From Marinirhabdus gelatinilytica (GTDB taxonomy: Bacteria; Bacteroidota; Bacteroidia; Flavobacteriales; Flavobacteriaceae), in the NCBI RefSeq assembly GCF_003353425.1, contig NZ_QRAO01000003.1, forward strand, positions 407,941-471,940: a stretch of 64,000 nt of DNA, given 5' to 3'. A program made the position numbers and the translations under genes. The notes below the pieces were generated by a model, which saw nothing but the letters and a program-made list of their open reading frames with translations, did not search any database and had not been told where the DNA came from. Below, piece after piece: positions 60,246 through 64,000 of the stretch (positions are counted from its first letter, which is position 1; each line of letters starts with the position of its first letter).

Positions 60246-62135
60246 ATGAGTACAGGAACTATAAACGTAGCGGTAGAGAATATCTTTCCGCTCATCAAGA
60301 AGTTTTTATACAGTGACCACGAGATATTTCTTCGTGAGTTGATCAGCAACGCCACAGATGCCACGCTCAAGCTTAAGCACCTTACCAACATTGGAGAGGC
60401 AAAAGTGGAATACGGCAACCCCGTCATTGAGGTGAAACTGGACAAGGAGAAAAAGCAGCTCCATATTATAGACCAGGGGATTGGAATGACAAAAGAAGAG
60501 GTTGAGAAATACATCAACGAGATTGCTTTCTCGGGAGCCGAGGAGTTTATTGAGAAGTACAAGGACAAGCAAGGCGAAGAGGCTGGAATCATTGGTCATT
60601 TTGGTCTTGGGTTCTATTCCGCCTTTATGGTGGCAGATAAAGTTGAAATCATCACCAAGAGTTACAAGGATGAGCCAGCAGCGCACTGGACCTGTGACGG
60701 ATCGCCCAATTACACGCTTGAGGAAGCTGACAAGACCGAGAGAGGTACCGAAATCATCCTACATATTGCCGATGACGAAACCGAATTTTTGGAAAAGAGC
60801 AAGATTAGCGAGTTGCTGAGCAAGTACAACAAGTTTATGCCCATCCCCATTAAGTTTGGCACAAAAACAGAAACCCTTCCCAAGCCAGAAGATGCAAAAG
60901 AAGAAGACCCTGCACCTACGCAAGAGGTGGATAATTTTATAAACAATCCCAACCCAGCGTGGACAAAGCAGCCTACCGATTTAAAAGAAGAGGACTACAA
61001 GAGTTTTTATAGAGAACTGTATCCAATGCAGTTTGAGGAGCCATTGTTCAATATCCACTTAAACGTGGATTATCCGTTCAATCTTACGGGGATTCTATAT
61101 TTCCCAAAGATGACCAACGATATGAACATCCAGAAGGATAAAATCCAACTCTACCAAAATCAGGTGTTCGTTACAGATAATGTAGAGGGCATTGTTCCAG
61201 AATTCTTAACAATGCTTCGCGGTGTTATAGATTCGCCGGACATTCCGTTAAACGTTTCCAGAAGTTACTTGCAGGCAGATGGAGCCGTAAAGAAAATTTC
61301 AAGCTATATTACCCGTAAGGTGGCAGATAAGTTGAAATCGCTCTTTAACGATAACCGTGAGGATTTCGAAAAGAAATGGGACGACATCAAGATTGTTATT
61401 GAATATGGTATGTTGACCGAAGATAAATTCTTCGAGAAAGCACAGAAATTTATGCTTTTCCCAACAGTAGATGGCAACTACTTTACGTTTGATGAGTTGA
61501 AAGAAAAAGTTTCAGCAAACCAAACCGATAAGGACGACAAATTGGTATTGCTGTACGCTTCAAACAAAGAAGAACAACACAGTTATATCGAAACTGCCAA
61601 GGAAAAGGGCTACGAGGTATTGTTACTGGATTCTCCAATTATTTCACACTTGATCCAGAAACTTGAGTCTGAAAAAGAAAACGTAACCTTTGCCCGTGTA
61701 GATGGAGACCATATAGATAACCTGATCAAGAAAGACGAGAATACCGTTTCAAAACTTACCGATGAAGAACAAGAAACTTTAAAAACGTTTTTTACTGAAA
61801 CCATCCCTTCCGATACGTTTACGGTGCAGCTAGAAGCCATGGACAGTAACGCAAACCCATTTACCATTACCGAGCCAGAATTCATGCGACGCATGAAAGA
61901 AATGCAACAAACCGGCGGCGGAGGCATGTTTGGGATGGGAAATATGCCAGAGATGTACAACCTTATCGTGAACACCAATCACGAACTGGTAAGTGAAATA
62001 CTGAACACCAAGACCCAAAAGAAAAAGGAACGTTTAACGACCCAAGCGTTGGATTTGGCAAAATTGAGCAAAGGTTTGCTGAAGGGTGAGCAAATGACCC
62101 AATTTATTAAACGTAGCTATGAGATGATTAAATAG
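60246..62135 (+). CDS. htpG: molecular chaperone HtpG (Hsp90)
   Basis: This 629-residue Hsp90 has the GHKL ATP site: ELISNATDATLKLKHL (NATDA in place of the usual NASDA), IIDQGIGMTKEEVEKYIN and IIGHFGLGFYSAFMVADKVE. The middle domain shows LPLNVSRS-like residues (IPLNVSRSYLQ) with the catalytic Arg. The C-terminal domain carries a Gly/Met-rich stretch (TGGGGMFGMGNMPEM) before a helical end. It refolds client proteins with DnaK/DnaJ partners such as CbpA. A terminator lies 25 bp after the stop. Confidence 0.97.
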   Translation: MSTGTINVAVENIFPLIKKFLYSDHEIFLRELISNATDATLKLKHLTNIGEAKVEYGNPVIEVKLDKEKKQLHIIDQGIGMTKEEVEKYINEIAFSGAEEFIEKYKDKQGEEAGIIGHFGLGFYSAFMVADKVEIITKSYKDEPAAHWTCDGSPNYTLEEADKTERGTEIILHIADDETEFLEKSKISELLSKYNKFMPIPIKFGTKTETLPKPEDAKEEDPAPTQEVDNFINNPNPAWTKQPTDLKEEDYKSFYRELYPMQFEEPLFNIHLNVDYPFNLTGILYFPKMTNDMNIQKDKIQLYQNQVFVTDNVEGIVPEFLTMLRGVIDSPDIPLNVSRSYLQADGAVKKISSYITRKVADKLKSLFNDNREDFEKKWDDIKIVIEYGMLTEDKFFEKAQKFMLFPTVDGNYFTFDELKEKVSANQTDKDDKLVLLYASNKEEQHSYIETAKEKGYEVLLLDSPIISHLIQKLESEKENVTFARVDGDHIDNLIKKDENTVSKLTDEEQETLKTFFTETIPSDTFTVQLEAMDSNANPFTITEPEFMRRMKEMQQTGGGGMFGMGNMPEMYNLIVNTNHELVSEILNTKTQKKKERLTTQALDLAKLSKGLLKGEQMTQFIKRSYEMIK

Positions 62136-62159
62136 CTAAAAAGCAAATAATCATATAAA

Positions 62160-62190
62160 AATCCGCTTATAACTTAATTAAGCGGATTTT
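62160..62190 (+). terminator. terminator of htpG
   Basis: AATCCGCTTA (62160-62169) pairs perfectly with TAAGCGGATT (62179-62188), loop 9 bases, followed by TTTTT. Confidence 0.88.
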
Positions 62191-62263
62191 TTTATTGCAA
62201 GAAATTGGTTTTTCACTTTTACACTGTTTACTGTCCATTTCGGGTAATTTCCAATATATATAG

Positions 62264-62430
62264 TTTGAGAATGCTACAATTCACGACTTGAAGAGTACGT
62301 TGATGAACAACAAGAATCTATAGAGACAACTAAGAAGACCATATACATCTCATAACAGGCCTCTGGATTGTATATTGTTCAGATAGTAGCCAAGAATGGA
62401 AGAATTGTAAAGTGCTTGATAAGTATTAAA
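62264..62430 (+). pseudogene. decayed T9SS type A sorting-domain remnant
   Basis: Two adjoining frames together read like a T9SS C-terminal domain. Frame one gives FENATIHDLKSTLMNNKNL up to a TAG at about 62321. A shifted frame gives ESIETTKKTIYIS, a TAA at 62353-62355, then QASGLYIVQIVAKNGRIVK. The pattern TIxDL...KKTIxIS..ASGLYIVQI..NG is the usual order of the sorting domain, so this is the 3' end of a lost secreted-protein gene with a frameshift and a stop. No upstream body is left. A weak terminator follows at 62455. Confidence 0.65.
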
Positions 62431-62454
62431 AAAGGAAGACTTCTATTTAAATCG

Positions 62455-62479
62455 GCCTCAAATTTGGGGCTTTTTTTTT
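62455..62479 (+). terminator. weak terminator behind the sorting-domain remnant
   Basis: GCCTC (62455-62459) pairs with GGGGC (62466-62470, one G-T pair) and nine T follow. It probably belonged to the lost gene. Confidence 0.6.
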
Positions 62480-62510
62480 ATCGATATTAAAAGTGTTACA
62501 TCGATTTACG

Positions 62511-62541
62511 TTGTGAGTTGTTTACATTTTTCTTAGCTTTA
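62511..62541 (+). promoter_or_regulatory. candidate promoter of the HYR-repeat gene
   Basis: TTG (62511-62513), 20 bp, then TAGCTTTA (62534-62541), one base off the TAnnTTTG consensus. The ATG at 62571 is 30 bp downstream. Confidence 0.45.
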
Positions 62542-62570
62542 CTTTAATTAATCTTTAACAAATAATGTAT

Positions 62571-64000
62571 ATGAAAAATTTATTACTCAAATTATTCGTA
62601 CTTATTGGAATATTCGTTTGGACCACCACGTCCTACGGCCAATTTGTGACGGAAACCGTCTGTACCACAACCACCGTGATGCCAGCAGATGGTGAAGTAT
62701 TTACCGATCCAACCGATGGAGTTACGGGTGGCCCTGGTGGTGACTGTACCACTACAAGTAGTGGTGACCCTGGAGATTACCCAAATTCAAACTGTGTTAC
62801 TGTCACTACACTTTCAGCGCCTCCTGGCAGCCAAATATCAGTAACATTTACTTCTTTTCGGGTAAATGGAAGTTTTGATTGGTTGTCTATTTTTGATGGT
62901 GATTCCGCTGTTACCGCTACAAATGGTGGGGGTACTGCTACAAATCCATCGTCTCCTGATCCAGAATTATGGAGAAGTACCTCAGATGGAGATGAATTGA
63001 TAGATATGACCAATGCAGGTATGACCACATTTACCTCAACAAACGGTTCTTTAACTTTTGCATTCCGCACAAGTTCAGTGGTTCAAACATGCGGATGGGA
63101 AGCAACTATAGCTATTATTGGAGGCCCCGGTGGAGGCGGTGGCGATATTACTGAATGTGGTAATGCTCCTGAACCTATCCCAGCTACGGGAACATCCGGA
63201 TTAATGACCCCATCTGTTGCTTCTGTAACAGGAACAGGGAACATTGGTACAGATTACAGTATTGACAATGTAACCATTAATCTAGACCATACCTTCGCTG
63301 CTGATGTAGAAATGGTATTGGTATCTCCAACGGGAACTAGATTGGCACTTTGTACTGATAATGGTGGCTCTTCAGCATTTGACACTGCTGTGGATCTAGT
63401 TTTTACAGATGCATCAGCAAATAATATTACCGATCTAGACTTTGGAGATCCTGTTGAAGCCGATTATCGAGCCGAAGGCGGAGCAAATGCGTTTCCAGTA
63501 GGCTTTGGCGATGGTCCTGGAGAAGATATGAATACTGTTTTTTCCGGTGAATCAATAACTGGAGACTGGACACTAGAAATTAATGATGATGCTGGAGGAG
63601 ACTCTGGAAACTTAAATAGTTTTTGTATTAACTTAGTAGACCTAACCGCACCAGGTCCAGACGATCCTATTATTGTTTGCCCTAGCGATGTAATGTCAAA
63701 CAGTGACCCAGGAGAGTGTGGTGCCGTAGTAAACTTTGCTACACCAGGTGCAATTGATCCAAATGGTGGTACCGTAACGGTAACCCAGACCATGGGACCT
63801 GCATCAGGATCGCTATTTCCAATTGGTGACACCATTGTGGAGTTCACCGCGACCAATGACGAGGCTCCTAACGAAACATCTACCTGCCAGTTCACAGTAA
63901 CAGTAGTGGATAACGAGGCACCTACGATTACCTGCCCAGCAGACATTACACAGACCAACGACCCTGGAGTTTGTGGAGCCAACATTACGGTACCAATGCC
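62571..64000 (+). CDS. large secreted protein with HYR repeats (3' end outside the window)
   Basis: From the ATG at 62571 (another ATG two codons upstream) the frame is open for 476 codons and runs off the window. It begins with a signal peptide (KNLLLKLFVLIGIFVWTTTSYG). Residues about 20-180 form a Cys-containing domain resembling CUB (TVTTLSAPPGSQISVTFTSF, CGWEATIAIIGG). Residues about 195-365 resemble a proprotein-convertase P domain (YSIDNVTINLDHTFAADVEM, GDWTLEINDDAGGDSG). From about 367 HYR repeats begin (IIVCPSDVMSNSDPGECGAV, VEFTATNDEAPNETSTCQF). Such proteins are usually T9SS-exported adhesins or proteases; a T9SS sorting domain would be expected at the missing end. Confidence 0.85.
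   Translation, partial: MKNLLLKLFVLIGIFVWTTTSYGQFVTETVCTTTTVMPADGEVFTDPTDGVTGGPGGDCTTTSSGDPGDYPNSNCVTVTTLSAPPGSQISVTFTSFRVNGSFDWLSIFDGDSAVTATNGGGTATNPSSPDPELWRSTSDGDELIDMTNAGMTTFTSTNGSLTFAFRTSSVVQTCGWEATIAIIGGPGGGGGDITECGNAPEPIPATGTSGLMTPSVASVTGTGNIGTDYSIDNVTINLDHTFAADVEMVLVSPTGTRLALCTDNGGSSAFDTAVDLVFTDASANNITDLDFGDPVEADYRAEGGANAFPVGFGDGPGEDMNTVFSGESITGDWTLEINDDAGGDSGNLNSFCINLVDLTAPGPDDPIIVCPSDVMSNSDPGECGAVVNFATPGAIDPNGGTVTVTQTMGPASGSLFPIGDTIVEFTATNDEAPNETSTCQFTVTVVDNEAPTITCPADITQTNDPGVCGANITVPM

Overview
The window looks like a chromosomal segment of a marine-type member of the Flavobacteriaceae (Bacteroidota). Several signs agree. Secreted proteins carry type IX secretion (T9SS) C-terminal sorting domains. 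Many promoters fit the Bacteroidota pattern TTTG/TTG, about 20 bp, TAnnTTTG. The cluster rpmB-rpmG-DUF4295-ftsY-rimO is typical of the phylum. A bacillithiol gene (bshC) and a Flavo-1-like RNA element are present. No rRNA, tRNA, CRISPR array, transposase, integrase or prophage gene was seen. The first and last genes are cut by the window edges.

Layout. 1-5.3 kb: end of a lipoprotein-type gene, a small MscS channel, a secreted PIG-L deacetylase, a 43-residue membrane protein and a sodium:solute symporter. 5.3-13.9 kb, minus strand: a tiny membrane ORF, a nitronate monooxygenase-like enzyme, a T9SS subtilisin, mnmA, a MORN-repeat protein, yidC and pyrG. 13.9-19.9 kb: an AT-rich accessory island of single minus-strand genes (hydrolase, two VOC proteins, TPR protein, small membrane protein, TIR-DUF3298 fusion, lipoprotein). 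It also holds two gene remnants and three homologous GC-rich intergenic elements that together look like an integrase-less gene-cassette array. 19.9-28.3 kb: M14 peptidase, bshC, and an operon of a DUF1704 metallopeptidase, a GshB-like ATP-grasp ligase and the CbpA/CbpM chaperone pair. 28.4-34.2 kb, plus strand: guaA, a LysM/PBP1 lipoprotein, OsmC, DUF922, DUF3820 and a TPR lipoprotein. 34.2-38.5 kb, mostly minus: glycosyltransferase, beta-propeller lipoprotein and rimO. 38.9-44.5 kb: an orphan secreted protein, ftsY, DUF4295, rpmG, rpmB, cinA, an Hpt protein, a FAH-family hydrolase and a DnaQ-type exonuclease. 44.5-53.4 kb: thioredoxin-like and 3D-domain proteins, a 2-oxoacid dehydrogenase E2, GT2, recR, a large T9SS beta-propeller protein, a second SSS transporter and a CoA-binding protein. 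53.4-54.1 kb has no gene but five terminator-like hairpins, so it is a candidate small-RNA locus. 54.1-64 kb: fabH, an S9 peptidase, a TetR regulator with an AarF/ABC1 kinase, htpG, a decayed T9SS sorting-domain remnant, and the first 1.4 kb of a large secreted protein with HYR repeats.

The strongest leads are four. (1) The cassette-like island with its repeated elements. (2) The cytosolic TIR-DUF3298 fusion inside it. (3) A DUF1704 carboxypeptidase-type gene next to an ATP-grasp ligase, which resembles a C-terminal ligation/removal cycle. (4) The hairpin cluster at 53.7-54.0 kb. All functional statements rest on reading the sequence and on family knowledge; no database search was run.
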